DNA of 64,000 bases from Ancistrus triradiatus (GCA_025084515.1 JAJAGP010000272.1:186001-250000); one strand, 5' to 3'; shown: positions 24,826 to 38,034, counted from the stretch's first letter. Program-made: numbers and translations. The notes: generated from the letters alone by a model not told the origin.

Positions 24826-26510
24826 TTACCATGTCTTATCATGTCCTGCGTTGTCTTACATTGTCCTGTTTTCTCTTATCTTGTCTTGATTTATTATGAC
24901 CTGTCCTTTCTTATCATGCCCTATCTTGTCTCATCGTATCCTGTCTTGTTTTATCTTTTCATATCTTATCATGTCCTGTGTGGTCTTATCTTTGCCTGAC
25001 TTATCACGTCCTGTCTTTATCTTGGCTTGTCTTGCCTTTCCCTGTAGTAGCTTTTCCTGTCTTAATGTGTCCTATCTTGTCATGTCTTGGTCTGTTTTAT
25101 CATGTCTTATTTGGCCTGTTTTGTCTCACTTTTTCCTGTCTTTTCATGTCCTGTCTTGCCTCATCTTGTCCTTTCTTTCCTTTCTTTCCTTTCTTCTGCT
25201 GTGTTATCACATCCTGTCTTTTCATCTTGTCTTGTCTAATCTTGAGCTGTCTTGTCTTATCTTGTCCCATCTTCTTTTACCTTTTCCTGTCTTATTAAAT
25301 CCTGTCTTAACTTATCCCTTCATGTCTTGTCATGTCCTGTCTTGTCTTACCTAGTCCTGATCTATCATGTCCTTCTCTCATCATGTCCTGTCTTCTTTTA
25401 TTTTTTCCTGTCTTATCATGTCCTGTCTTGTCTCATCGTGCCATGGCCTGTCTCATCTTGTCCTGTCTTATCTTATCCTTTCCTGTCTTTTCATGTCCTG
25501 CCTAGTCTTGTCTTGGCCTGTCTTGTCTTGTCTTATCTTGTCCTGCCTGTCTGTCTCATCTTACTCTTTCCTGTTTGATCGTGCTCTTATGATGTCCTCT
25601 CTTGTCTCATCATGTTGTCTTGTTTTATCTTGTCCTGATCTATCATGTCCTGTCTCATCATGTCCTGTCTTGTCTAATCTTGTCCAATCTTCTTTTACCT
25701 TTTCCTGTCTTATTAAATCCTGTCTTAACTTATCCTTTCCTGTCTTATCATGTCCTGTCTTGTCTTACCTAGTCCTGATCTATCATGTCCTTCTCTCATC
25801 ATGTTCTGTCTTCTTTAATTTTTTCCTGTCTTGTCTCATCGTGCCATGGCCAGTCTCATCTTGTCCTGTCTTATCTTATCCTTTCCTGTCTTATCATGTC
25901 CTGCCTTGTCTTGTCTTGACCTGTCTTGTCTTATCTTGTCCTGCCTGTCTGTCTCATCTTACCCTTTCCTGTTTGATCATGCCCTTATGATGTCTTATGA
26001 TGTCCTCTCTTGTCCCATCATGTCCTGTCTTGTCCTTTCTTGTCCTGATATATCATGTCCTGTCTTGTCTCATCTTGGCCTGTCTTGTCTTATCTTTTCC
26101 TGTCTTATCATGTCTTATCTTGTCTTTTGTCCTTTCTTGCATTATCTTTCCTGTTATCACATCCTTTCTTCTCTCATCTTGTCTCGTTTTATCTTGTCCT
26201 GTCTCTTCTTATCATGTCCGGTCTTATCATGTCCTGTCTTGTTCTATCTTTGCCTGTCTTGGCCTGTTTTATCATGTCTTATCTTTTCCTGTCTTGTCAT
26301 GCCCTGTCTTGTCTTATTTTGTCCTCTCTTGCCTTATCTTTCCCTGTGTCATCATGTCATGTCTTGTACCATTCCCTGTCTTGTCATGTCCTGCCTTGTC
26401 TTATCTTTTCCCATCTAACGTTTTCTGCCTTATCGTGCGTTGTATTGTCTCATCATGTAATCTTGTGTCTTCACTCAACACTCAATTTATCTCTCATATC
26501 CAGTCCTAAT
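24826..26510 (+). repeat. Pentanucleotide (CTTGT-like) tandem array, about 1.7 kb
   Basis: Almost entirely built from five-base units CTTGT, CCTGT, CTTAT and CATGT in irregular order, so the plus strand is pyrimidine-rich. Because five-base units read as a five-residue peptide repeat in every frame, all three plus frames stay open for long distances (up to about 200 codons of Leu/Ser/Cys/Val). These are not genes. Longer blocks recur, for example TCATGTCCTTCTCTCATCAT at 25360s and 25780s, showing internal segment duplication of about 420 bases. Confidence 0.95.
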
Positions 26511-29059
26511 CCACGCTGTACGTTCCCATCTTGCCTCCTGTGTTGTTTTACTCAGCCTGTTCCAGCCTTTTCTGTGATAAATGCAACTGTGATGCTCTGT
26601 AATGATAAAGTTGCGTTGCAGCGTAGTGCTCTAGGAATAGACTTTGCGTGCGCTTAATTTCTTGCACAGAATGTTGACTAAACACGATGTACTACTTACT
26701 TACAAGCACATACTGTACATAGCCAAAACAGATTGTATTACACACATACGAGCACAGGCACAACTATACCCTCACAAAACTGAACACGAAGAAAAGCCAG
26801 TGAACGGATTGGAACCATTGTATAATTTTTCCATTTAAGGAAATTCTGGCTATGCAAAAGCATGTGTTGAAAAGTGAGAGCCAGGTTAGATTTCCTAACA
26901 TCCGCTACTGCTGAGCTGTCTATCACAGACGTACACATGCACTGAGTGTCCCTAACACTGAAATGATGGGAAAACATGGCAAATGTCTGTCAGCAGGAGC
27001 ACATCGCTGCAGATCCTCGCAATGTTCTCAGATTTAATCTTCTGAAGAATATCTGTTTAGGGACCAGTGATTCAACAGGAAAGCAGACATCTAAAAACAC
27101 ACACTTACTCACACACTGTTTTAAAATCTCTTGCCAAATGGGGTAAACAGATTGTTGGCAACCCCATTAAACTGACTCATTCCATGATATACATTTAGTA
27201 ACACACAAATGGACAGACTGCTGCGACGCTCCTCTGAATGAACCTGAAGTGGCCTATTAAAGCAGGTCAGGGCGATTTACCACGGCCAGTTTACTAATTC
27301 ACTGAGAAACGAGTCAGGAGTGCCCCCAACATGCGTGTAATCACGAACGCACATGTTGCACTCGAGCTTGCGAAGGTGCCTACACCAGCATTTTAGCACA
27401 TGTCTGGCCAAGTCCATGTAAGCCCAGGCTGAGATGAAAAGCCAGGAAGGACCAAAAGCATATCTGTTTCCAAATAATTAAAAATTTCCAAAAGGACCCT
27501 TTGACGTGCTGTTCTCGGGCCTGCGGCTCTCCCTGGCAACAGATGCAGCCGATGCAGAACGGACATCTGAAGTCCTTGGCTGGCCACCATGTCAAGTAAA
27601 CACTAAAATCAAACATCTTGTGTCTTTTATAACTAATAAATAGTCGGCAGTTTGTGGACAGAAGGCAAGTTAAATTAAACGGACCGCTCCTTGTCAACGA
27701 GTACTTCTCATGCTATGTGTAATAGTATCCAGAAGCGAGCTTATGGTGCATCTGTTCTGATGAGTCAACAAAAAGCAAATCTGTACTTGAATATATTTAG
27801 TTTGTTAAGCATTCGCATTGCAGCATGAAGCGAAGCTATTAGGGGACGTCGTTTCACAATAGTTTCTTTTAATAATACTTGAAATCAGTTTCATTCGGTG
27901 TGGTGTTTTTGGTTAGCCGACTATTTTCTCTTCTATAGCTGGCTCAAAGCTAATGCCAACTCCTATGGGGGGCAGCAGTCTTTAGGAAAAATTAAAGTCT
28001 TTGTGCTGTCTAATCATCAAAAAGCATCAATATGCAACACTTAAGCAAACAGTAGCTTATTTACTCATAGTTCACCTACCTAATGTAGCTAAGCTGCAGC
28101 TTTTGTCTTGTTTTTAAAGTGAAAAAAAATCGATCGTGGTTAACCTCAAAACATCTGTTTGCCTTTTTCAAGCCAGCAGCGCAAAATGACATTCTGAGTG
28201 TAAACCGCCCACTTTAACTGCCCGGGCTTCTTTAAAACCCATTTGAAACCACAGCACTGCTTACTATATTCACCATCCATTACTGTTCTCATCTCAAATA
28301 CATAAACAGGATGGCTCGGGCAAAAAATAAACATGTTAAAATGACTTCATGTGGAATAGCAGGGACGATGTCATCATTAAGAATAGCTCTATGGTGGACC
28401 GCCACGCGCTTTGTGGTTTGGGCCCACTCGCTGACGCACATCCCGTTCTGGGCCTGTCAAAGGGACAGGAGGTCATGGTGCAGAAAAGTCACAGCATGCA
28501 AACACTTGAGGACACTAGTTAGTAGCCATTCTGAAAGTTTGATCATCATAAATGCAAAGTAAAGGCCTTTTGCAGGATGACAGTCCATTGCAGGTCTGGG
28601 TCGGGGTCGCTGTTGAAGTTCTGGTTGATGGTCTCCCAACTGTGAACACCAAGTTTTGCAGATACACAAGTAATCCTGTATGTAAGGTGCACTGCAAGTA
28701 TATTATTGTATTTTATTTATAAGTACTGAGAGTGGGATTACTAAGCAAAATTATCCAAATGCATGCACAGGATCAAGTCAAACAAACAACAACCACAGCC
28801 CAGAAAGAGAACAGTCTTTGTACCTGTAAACTGAGCTGGTTTCTTGCTTCTGAAATGCCTGCTCATATCCTAAAAATAACTTGTAACATTTTGTGTTCTC
28901 ACATAAAAGGCAGTTTCTTACTCCATAAATGTTTTTGAGGGTGAGAGACAGGGGTAGGAGCTGAGGGAGTTCATGTGATATGCACAGCTCTATAGTGAAA
29001 TAAGATTTTACCATATAGTAAATAGTTAAAAAACTGAAATATTGCTCTCCACACATATT
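26511..29059. other. No gene recognised; repeat-poor
   Basis: The 105-codon minus frame at 27380-27697 is Cys/Trp/Phe-rich and unlike any family I know. Otherwise unremarkable. Confidence 0.4.
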
Positions 29060-29695
29060 TCTTCCTCTACAGTGCATAATATCATTAAACGATTCAGGAA
29101 TTCTGGAGGAATTTCAGTGCCTAAAGGCCAATCTGAACGCCCGTGATCTCCGCTCCCTCAGACGGCGCTGCTTCAAGAGCCGCCATTCAATAATAGCTGA
29201 TAGAACCACATGGGCAAGGGATTACTTTGGCAAACCTTTATCAAGCTCTACAATACGGAGTTCCATTCACAAATGCCCCTTAAAACATTACTGTGCAAAA
29301 AAGAAGCCATGTTGACAATGTCCAGAAGTGTCAGCAACCTCTCTGGGCTTGGAGGCATCAGGGATGGACCATCTCACAGTGGAAATGTATTGTGGTCAGG
29401 TGAATCAGTATTCCAGATCTTTTTTTGGAAGATATGGACACCGTGTGCTCCCTACCAGAGACGGAATGGCAACATTAAAAAATGGCGAATGCTTTACCAT
29501 CCCAACTTTTTTGGAAAGTGCTGCAGGCCTGAAATGTAGGAATGGATGTTTACTAACAAATAAGCAAAAACTTGAAATATCTCAGGTCCAAACTGTCTGC
29601 AATGAAATGAAAGTCAAAGTAAATGTAAGAAACACTGTTTTTTTATATTCATTTTCCATACTGTCCAAACTTTTTCTGATTTGGGATTGTACATA
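29060..29695 (+). mobile_element. Tc1-like transposon remnant of the same family, plus strand
   Basis: Starts inside the helix-turn-helix (HNIIKRFRNSGGIS), passes through LGGIRDGPSHSGNVLWSGE, FQIFF and NGNIKKW, and ends with the inverted terminus TTTTTCTGATTTGGGATTGT. The 5' part is missing and the frame is broken. Confidence 0.75.
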
Positions 29696-29874
29696 TGCAC
29701 AGTATGGCCAATAGACTTCAAGAGCTGCATGAAGAACTAAATGCTGAATGGATAAGCCACATCACTGAGGAAACTATGAGGTGGCTTAGGTGATGGTAAA
29801 TATCAGCAGTCGTCCCCAAACTATCAGATACTATTTACCTGGCCAACATTCAACAGATGCCCATATATGAAGCA

Positions 29875-30000
29875 TTTTACAACTGGACTGAGCAGGTGAA
29901 GGTTAAGGGCTCGGCGCACCAGTGACACCTGGGATTTAAACTTACAACCTTCCAGTTGGTAGGCCAAACCCTTAACCACTACCGACTTGGCCACCGACAC
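29875..30000 (-). repeat. SINE or LINE-tail-like repeat, minus strand
   Basis: CCTGGGATTTAAACTTACAA and CCCTTAACCACTACCGACTT read as the reverse complement of a degenerate tRNA-like head. A similar segment is at 59815-59945 (GATATGAACTCGCAACC, TCTAACCAC). Confidence 0.4.
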
Positions 30001-31041
30001 TCCTATTGCCGATAGGCTATTTAAAATTGCATCCTTGAGCTGCTTAAATTAAATCTGTGCTCTTGTTAAAGGTGATTCCTTAGCACGGGTTGTTCGTGTC
30101 TGTGACTAAACTTAATCTCTACCCACTAAACTGAACGGATTTCAGTTGGAGAGACTGCCAAACACATTTATTTTAGCCCAGACAATAAAAGACAGACTTG
30201 GAGTAAAGCCACATTTCCCTCTGAATTATGGAAAGAATAAAAATAAATGTTAACACCATGTTCTCATGTTTATGGAAAAAGTACTGGGAAAAAGCAACAA
30301 CTAATCCTGTCATTAAAAAATCATGACGTTTAGATAGTATAAACAGCAGTGTTAATATTCATTAAACACAAACCTCTGGCTCGGAAGCAAGTCTCTCGGC
30401 CAAAAAAACCCTCTGAAATGATATCTCTACCTATTTTTATGACCTTTTATAATTAGTGAACAACTATAATAATAATTCCAGAGGCTGGAACACCGTGATG
30501 AAGCTCAGAGGATCACCGAAGAATTGCTCACTATGCGTGCAAACAAATATTATTGTTGGCGTGCCGAGCGGGTAACACCGGTAGAGAGACAGCACATGCT
30601 GTAAGAATCCCATTATCCTAATGTAGAGGTGATTTTGGGGTTCTTGGGTTTACACACATTAGCTGCACTCCAGCTGCGCTAATATTCTCAACTTTAGATC
30701 ATCCCCTCCTCCAGATGAGCCGCACTTTCTCCTGGCCTGTACAGTCGTAATGTATACAAGGCAGCGGTGTTTAGAGATCAAAGTTTATTAATATCTAAAT
30801 TTAGGAAAACTTCCAATTCGCTCCTTGGCTCGTTCAGTGTAAAGTATGTACTGATGAGGTGATTTAAATGGTGGGCACAGGATCTCCACTCAATCTCCAG
30901 AGCTGATGTCAAAACAAGCCAGAAGCTACAACCTAGAGTTCACAACACGAGTGAAGGGAGAAGATCAGATCCAGCATATGAAACAATAAAGATAAGAAGA
31001 TTGCCTGCAGAAATTCAGTTCAACCCCAATATGCATTAAAA
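30001..31041. other. No gene recognised
   Basis: No significant frames and no repeats identified. Confidence 0.4.
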
Positions 31042-31260
31042 ATATAGTGGAACCTCAGAATTCAAATGTTTCTTTATTCAACCAGTTTGGATGGCAAAAA
31101 ACTGTTTGTCACCAAATTCAAACAAAGATTCCGACTTTGAACCCTTGTAAAACCTGCACTCCTTCGACCCAGCTTCAATGTATGTCTGAAATTAATTGAA
31201 TTCCGAATTCAAACAGCCTTCCAGAACTAATAACGTTCAAATCCTGAGGTACCACTGTCA
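31042..31260. mobile_element. About 210-bp MITE with Tigger-like ends
   Basis: Left AGTGGAACCTCAGAATTCAA and right TTCAAATCCTGAGGTACCACT are inverted versions of each other. Same general type as the 150-bp element at 13415. Confidence 0.65.
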
Positions 31261-31370
31261 TTTATTTAGATAGTAAACTGTACTTTTATTTATGGTTTTT
31301 GGCAGAAAACCTTTACGCAGAGTGACAGTGCTTGGATGCCATTTGCCGAGTCAAAGTTGCAGACTAGCTA

Positions 31371-31948
31371 CAGTGGTGCTTGAAAGTTTGTGAACAATTT
31401 AGAATTTTCTATATTTCTGCTTAAATATGACCTAAAACATCATCAGTCCTAAAAGTAGATAAAGAGAACCCAGTTAAACAAATGAGACAAAGATATTATA
31501 CTACAAGTCAAGTCAGATTTATTTATATAGCGCTTTTTACAATGGAGCATTGTGTCAAAGCAACTTTCCAATTTTAGATCATCTCCTAATATCTATGTCC
31601 AATCCCAAATTGAGCAAGCCTTGGGCGACAGTGGCAAGGAAAAACTCCCTAAGTGTTATGAGGAAGAAACCTTGGGAGGAACAAGCCACAAAAAGGGAAC
31701 CCGACCTCCTTGGGCGGCGTAGATGATAAATCTAAGAATGACACTAATTTATCTAAACTATTAAGCCATGGAGTCATAGTTCAAATAAAATGTAAAGTAT
31801 GCACATCAGCATTACGTAGTCCGATACACAGAGTCCCTCCAGGATCTTGAATCTAAGCAGGAAAGTCGTTGGAGGCACTTCATCCAGAGCTTATACTTGG
31901 TCATTTTTTATTGAGGAAAAAGGGTTCACAAACTTTCAAGCACCACTG
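31371..31948. mobile_element. 578-bp Tc1 derivative carrying an unrelated repeat inside
   Basis: Starts CAGTGGTGCTTGAAAG and ends CTTTCAAGCACCACTG, flanked on both sides by TA (31369-31370, 31949-31950). The terminal sequences equal those of the element at 9990. The transposase region is absent; its place is taken by a different repeat (31500-31740), so this is a non-autonomous copy. Confidence 0.9.
31500..31740 (+). repeat. Interspersed repeat with TTTATTTATATAGCGCTTTT motif
   Basis: AGTCAGATTTATTTATATAGCG, then a GGAAAAACTCCCTAAG stretch and GAGGAAGAAACCTTGG. This combination recurs at 15955-16145 and, in part, 59405-59500 in this window, and is a frequent teleost repeat. Confidence 0.75.
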
Positions 31949-32040
31949 TAAGTGCTATTAAAAGTTGTATTTGTAAGTAATTATCTTATAATAATATAAT
32001 CCCCTCACTCAGAGAGCATAAAAGCTACTGCGCCGCCCCC

Positions 32041-32063
32041 AAGACAGACAGACAGACAGACAG
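32041..32063. repeat. (GACA)n microsatellite
   Basis: Five uninterrupted GACA units. Confidence 0.9.
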
Positions 32064-32845
32064 AAAGAGACACCATTATTGTTTTATTATTTTTTATATA
32101 TGCCTCATTTATTACGATAGCATAAAACAACAAATATCAGAAATTGTTGTTCATCTGTTCTCAACGTCTTATATTTTAACACATCCACAGTGTGTGGAGT
32201 GATGAGTGCTGGGAAATGTAGTGAGGAAAAGCCATGGTCGTGACAGTAATCGTTTTGTTTTTGACTTTCAATACCTCAGTACTACTCAAGACCCTTGCAA
32301 GAATCCTACTTGGTGTTCTGCAGGGTGTCAGTATTGCACTCCATGTAAAAAGTGAAGAATATGCATACTTAAGATTGTGTCTTTCTGGAACTCACTCTGG
32401 TACTATAGCACCTTCCTCACCTTGTTGTAGACCAGGGTAATGGACCAAATGAACCCCTGTACTTCTCTATTGTGTAGCCATCTATACTATGTATTGTAAA
32501 GCTAACTATACTACTCTGTCTTCATTTCATGCTGGCATAGCCCAACGCCTACCCCGGAATGGCATCCCAGCAATGCCACTGATTTACTTTTAACAGTTCT
32601 TTTGTATATTTTTGCATACATGGGCGGATTGTGCTACAGCCACATGTTCTTCCTGATGTTCTCCGAACACAGCCAGCTCCACTGGTCCTTCATCAATACG
32701 CCGAGGATATTCGGCACCACGTCTGTCAGAGCTGTGTCTGCACGCATTCATTAGAGTGGAATTCGAATGTTTTTATTCAAAAGCTTTACAGAAAACATGT
32801 CTGGACTTGTAGCTACACTACTAAGCCCAATTGGTGTAGGTCAGA

Positions 32846-32977
32846 CGATTGATACAGTCTTACAAAGCAATCCAAGCAATTGTGGATTAAGGGCATTTAT
32901 CAAGGGCAGGATTTGACAGAACCCTGGACCTTCTGGTTAGTAGTCCAGCACCTTACCCACTCAATCACACTTGTGTT
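32846..32977 (-). mobile_element. tRNA-derived SINE, minus strand, truncated
   Basis: Reverse complement reads GAAGGTCCAGGGTTCTGTCA and AATTGCTTGGATTGC...AAGACTGTA, parallel to the 21332 copy. The 3' tail is missing. Confidence 0.65.
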
Positions 32978-35317
32978 GTGAATCTAAAAGTGACTGTAAT
33001 GGCAAAAAAGTCACCATTTGCTGAAATGTTGTATCTGTTGTATTTTACTGCATGTAGCCTATAGTGTTTTGGCAAATCAATTAGGACATATTTAGAAGCA
33101 ATATAAGAAAAAGAGAGAAGAGACAAGCACAGTCTGGCTAGTCCTATAAACAATAGCATGTTTCACCAGAGACATAAATTAAAGACGAACAGCATTTTCG
33201 AATTATTTTCTTTCCAAACTCTTTCCAGTGTCTTTATGGTGCCATCAGCCTGTCAGTGTTTCCAGCTGCAGTGTCTAGTCAGTGTTCCTAGCTGAGTCAC
33301 ATGATTTTTGCTACTTATTTGCTCCAGTTCATTCTCAGCTAATGCTATCCATACGCTAGAAGACTTAGAAAAGATGGTGAAAAGACTTTTAAAAGTCTGA
33401 CACCCTCTCACATCTAAACACTCACTCTACTTAGGAAAACTAAGCCCATAGATAGTGCACCATCTAAAGGCCATTCATGGTATGGTTGAATAGAGTATAC
33501 CAAAATCTGTAGCCTGTATATAAACTTACATTTAATACAACGGTACTTTTGGGAGCACCTTTGGCATCCCTCTCAAGAACTGCGCTTAAGAAATTTTACT
33601 GTTCATTAACCCCCCTCCCCCAAACCGATATGACATGAGCATGACGCAACTCTATCAAGACTTATGATTTTATTTTGACGTTGAACATTTGTAGGCGATG
33701 TTCAAATTGCTTTAAAGCTCCAAGCACCATGATGGCAGCATCCACAAGCAGTTTTTCCTGGTGGGTGATGCCCTAATGAGCTAAACCTAATTAAATGAAT
33801 AGAAGATAATATTCACCACTCTCAGGTTCATAATAAAGTATATGGTTGATCCACAGTTTGTTTCATACAACCTGTGTATTCTGAGATTCTGGTTTTATTG
33901 TTCGTTTTGTTATTGGCTTGTCTTTGATTTATTGTCTCTGATGAGTTCTGGAATTGTGCAGTGTGCAGCAACCAAAACTGTTATGATTTTTTAAAATGCT
34001 GATAAAAGTGCAGTTTAATACTTTTACCGAGACATTTTTGCTGGGTCTATTTCGTAGAAAAGCTGGGTGAACACCCTCTTGGTGTGGAGATTCCATCAAG
34101 GTTGTAAACCAGAGGTTGTACAGTGCTGGTGTGGAAACAGGTTTTCACTGCAGTCAATCAGGAACCCAGCAGGAAGACCAAGATCAAATCCAATGAACAA
34201 GGAACTCCTGCTTGGTTGGTGTGAAAACCTCCAGCCACAATACTGATGACTGCCAGTCAGAGTTTGTTTCTGTAGTAACTAACCGAGTTTGGCAAATTTT
34301 GGTGTCTAGCAGAAGAAAAATCACCGGTACAGTTCTTTTCAAAAGCTAACCACCTTGGAGGTAGAGACATAGCTCAAGCTTTTCGTGTTGTTTGTACTGT
34401 CTGTCAAAATTGTTCATCCCGTCCCTCAAAGTCACAAGTCACAATTTATCCTAAATGTCTGACCTGTTAGATGGCGGCCTAGCATTTATCATGCTTTTTG
34501 TTTACTCTGTAAAAGAGGTTTAGCACATTTCCTGTACCAAGAATCACGGAGTTCAAATATTTGGAATAATCTTGAGCAGCCGTTTCTCTGACTGTTTGGT
34601 GGAGTGACAGTGCTTCCTTGTGGATTATACAATGTACTGCATGAATAAACTCAGGTTCTAATACCAAGCACATCCCGATTTATTTTACTCTAAAGCCATT
34701 TGCTAAAGCTAGAGTTTATTATTTATTTCGCAGTTAGTAACTTAACCGTAACATTGTAGCTGTGGCTAACATCAAGTATGCGAAATCAAGTAAGACAAAT
34801 CATTCTATCTCTGTCAGTTTTGCAAATGAAGCTTCTATAAATTAGTTGTCGAGGTTTTCACCATGTTTTGTGAAATATGGGGAGGTTGAGGGTCTACCTC
34901 GCTTGTGTAATGTCAGATTTATGTTGTTAACAAGCTAGACAAGTTCTCCTGACTATTTTGAAATTAAAGATGGTTAATTTAATGCTTGGACACTAATCAT
35001 TACCCAAGTGTGTTTACACATACAAGGAACTGTAATGCCAGTGCTTCCTCCATTTGGGCTTTGTGCTATGGTAAGAATGTCTTCCCCCTCCATGTTCAAT
35101 GCAGATAAGCAGTTGTGTCACTGGGTGATAATGCAAATTTGCCCGTCAGAGTACTCCAGAGTTGAACTTTACATGAAGTTTCGCTTGCAAAGTTTATCCA
35201 CACGGGACGTCTGTAACACAAAACCATTACATATGATGAAATCTATTTAGAGTAGTGCATTTTCCAGTATAAACACATACAGTCCACTCCTCTCTTGTGA
35301 ACTCTCCTCGACACAGG

Positions 35318-35370
35318 TCATACCATATGTTTAATGGGATTTAGGTCAGGGGACTGGGGAAAGGCCATTT
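35318..35370 (-). mobile_element. Short Tc1 transposase relic
   Basis: Minus-strand translation MAFPQSPDLNPIKHMV contains the conserved SPDLNPI motif of Tc1 DDE domains. The flanks are not readable as transposase. Confidence 0.55.
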
Positions 35371-35514
35371 TGAACCATTTGAACCCATGATTTGATTGGT
35401 TCATTGTCCTGCTGGTTTTGAGTTATGAATGAGGGCCAAGCCATCTCAGCTTAAGTTTGTTTGATTTATTGTAGTTATTTTCATTTTGTGAAAAGTTATC
35501 CAGTCCCATTGTTG

Positions 35515-35735
35515 TGGATGCCATTTTGTATGAAGTGCACCTCAGTGCATACTTTATTTGTCCCATTTTATTCTGTTCCCTAATGAATTCAGGACCCCCA
35601 CAGGACCGACACAGATCAGGTTACCTTTTTTGGGTGGGAGATCATTCTCAGCACTGCAGTGACAATGATGTGGTGGTGGGTGTTGTTTTTGCTGGTATGA
35701 GTGGATTAGACACATAAGGTGCTGCCTGCGTAGGT
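35515..35735 (+). repeat. Interspersed repeat, partial copy (TCTAATGATCAGGACC type)
   Basis: Blocks CTGTTCCCTAATGAATTCAGG, CATTCTCAGCACTGCAGTGA and GAGTGGATTAGACACATAAG match the 16895 copy. Confidence 0.65.
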
Positions 35736-35789
35736 AACAGGACTGAAGGAAAACCCTAAAATTAGTATTTTATAGTAAAAATGTTATGG

Positions 35790-36085
35790 ATTTCTGATGA
35801 AAAAAATGGGTAAACACACAGATGGGATATGGAGTGACACAACAATGAAAACAAAGAGTGTGTAAATAAAGTGTAATGTTAGGGTCAGCTAACAAATACT
35901 CCTTTTCAGTCTTATAGGTAGTTTTTATTGATGTTTTAAATTATATACCTTAAATTTACAACTGCGTCACTGAGCAGGACACTTTGCTTAATAATAAAAT
36001 GTTTTTTACAGTTAATTATATTAATTATCTATACAAATAATGTCCTGGGGACGGAAATGGTACCTGTTCGGAGGAATGGCTCACG
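35790..36085 (+). repeat. About 280-bp interspersed repeat, copy 1
   Basis: Contains GGGATATGGAGTGACACAAC, GGACACTTTGCTTAATAATA, AAAATGTTTTTTACAGTTAA and a closing GGAGGAATGGCTCA. The same order is seen at 42945-43190. Confidence 0.75.
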
Positions 36086-37823
36086 TACATTTAAACGTGA
36101 AATAAATGTGCAGCATGTATTTAAGGTGTCTTCTTGGCTTGGTGGAAGCTCTGCAGATGACTCCAACACCTAGAACACTATTGCAATTGCATGTTTTTGT
36201 CTACATGCCTTTCATTGCCCCCACAACTCAGTCAAACTCACCGTCTACCTCAGACATACCAAGACAATACAAATTCCCTTACAGCCTTACCCACAGCATT
36301 GTGGAAGCCTCCGAACACTAGCAGGCTAATGAAAATGCAGAAGAATCTTCTCTCTGGGACTAACCAAGGTGATCAGGGCTGCAAACCTCACAGTGTTTAT
36401 CTGACCCTGTAGGTAAAACCCACAAGCTTAAGCTAAGCCTGACGGCTTTATTCCTAAGCGGGTGAATAATGGAATTATTGGAAGTTATTACAGGGAAACT
36501 CCTGATGCAACAAAGAAACAGGCAAGCTGAAAAGTCAAAACAAATTCTAAGTAACCCATAGAAGTATTGTAAGTTATGTATGACCAAAGCCCTTTTGACA
36601 GGGCTTTTAGACTCCTATTCCTATTGAAAAGAAATATGTACTTGAGATAGGTCCTTACAAAAGAAATGGACATTTTCCTACACTCAACTTTTTGTAAAAA
36701 CCAGTGGCTTGTGTGTAGGACTTGGTCTTCTTCATAAATCCAAAACGTATTGAATTAACTAGCCCCCTTTCCCCTGCAGCACAATAAAAGTGTTTCATGT
36801 GGAAGAAAGTCTATATAATTCAAGACTATATATTCAATAGATGGACAGGTTTCTTCCTTTTTTAACCTAGATAGAAAATGATCAAATATGAACATTTCAG
36901 ATATGTAAAGAATTCAGTTAGAATATGAAATGATTTTTTTTAAAATGGACGATTCACTTAGTTAGCTTGCTCCATACATGACCTACTATTCATGCAAATG
37001 TATAACCAAACTAGAGCTTGTGTAGACTATCAGTTTCAAGATCAAGAAATAATGTCAATTTAAAAGAAGACTTTCGAGTTTTTTACCTAATCTTTTAATC
37101 GCAGCTTGTCATATTTGATTGACACAAAATAAAAACATTTGTTTCCCTTAACAAAAATAAAAAGAAAACCTTTACTAAGGCAGATTACGACTGTCCCTAC
37201 ACCTTTCTTCTCTTTTTCTAACACGTGGAAAATGCTCCACTACAATCAGTATTAACCTTCCACACCTAAACTTTTCCACCTTTTATTTATCCTAGACGGA
37301 AAATGATTGAAGCCTTACTTCAGGGTTTTTGTAGTTGTACTCTGTAAGTAGCCATAATTCACATTACTAAGTCAGTTAATGCGATCATGCATTGAGACAT
37401 ATATGATCAACTATTGCTAATTTATTCTATTTAGCGATCATCACCCAGAGGAGCCGTTCTATCCTAATCTAAGCTTCTGTGCTTCCACCCAGGAGCCTTG
37501 ATGCCTAAGTCACCTTTCAGCATTGGAGAGCAGCAATGAGCAGACAGTCACCAGTTTATTCTAGGACACGGATGTTTTATACTGTTCGAGAGAGAGAGAA
37601 CCAAGCTATCCATCTCAAGATAACTAAAAAAACAAAGGCCAGTGCACTTCGTTCTCACAGGACACATAAGCCAGACTTACTTCTGCAAATCAACAGGATT
37701 GGGGTAACATGATACACAGTCTGTTCACTGCTTGATTGTCCAAGTCATGTTTACATCACACATGCATACCTGTGATGGGTAGGGGAAGCCCCAGCCTCCT
37801 ACACTCACTACATAACATATCTA
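36086..37823. other. No gene recognised; downstream side of the Gig2-like gene
   Basis: AT-rich non-coding sequence with a chance octamer (36992). Probably partly 3' flank of the Gig2-like gene. Confidence 0.4.
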
Positions 37824-37829
37824 TTTATT
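37824..37829 (-). terminator. Possible poly(A) signal of the Gig2-like gene
   Basis: AATAAA on the minus strand, about 205 bases past the Gig2-like stop codon. A second AATAAA lies further on at 37555-37560. Position alone supports it; such hexamers are common in AT-rich DNA. Confidence 0.35.
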
Positions 37830-38034
37830 TTCCTACAAATTGGCTACACTGAAATTGGAAGCTGGATAGGCTTTCATTACTAATGCGTGTTGTAAACAAG
37901 TGTAAAGCGTGGTTCTTATACCTTTAGGAAAAGTCAAATTGATGAGTATAAAGCCATTTTAGAGCTGGGAAAGACAGTGTAGGAGGTTCAAGCAGAGCTC
38001 TACACAGATGGACTTGTGACATATGCTAGGACTT

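Larger units (their letters stand above)
31951..35317. other. No gene recognised
   Basis: Besides the microsatellite and SINE listed separately, nothing stands out. All frames are under 75 codons. Confidence 0.4.

Noticed and set aside
24826..26510. CRISPR-like repeat array
   Set aside because: No constant repeat alternating with unique spacers; units are five-base variants in a eukaryotic genome.
24896..26657. Six overlapping plus-strand frames of 100-207 codons, Leu/Ser/Cys-rich, looking like membrane proteins
   Set aside because: By-products of a five-base tandem repeat; every frame reads the same kind of peptide and none has a splice or start context.
27380..27697. Cys/Trp-rich 105-codon minus frame as a secreted peptide gene
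   Set aside because: No convincing signal peptide, no family resemblance and no supporting promoter or splice features.
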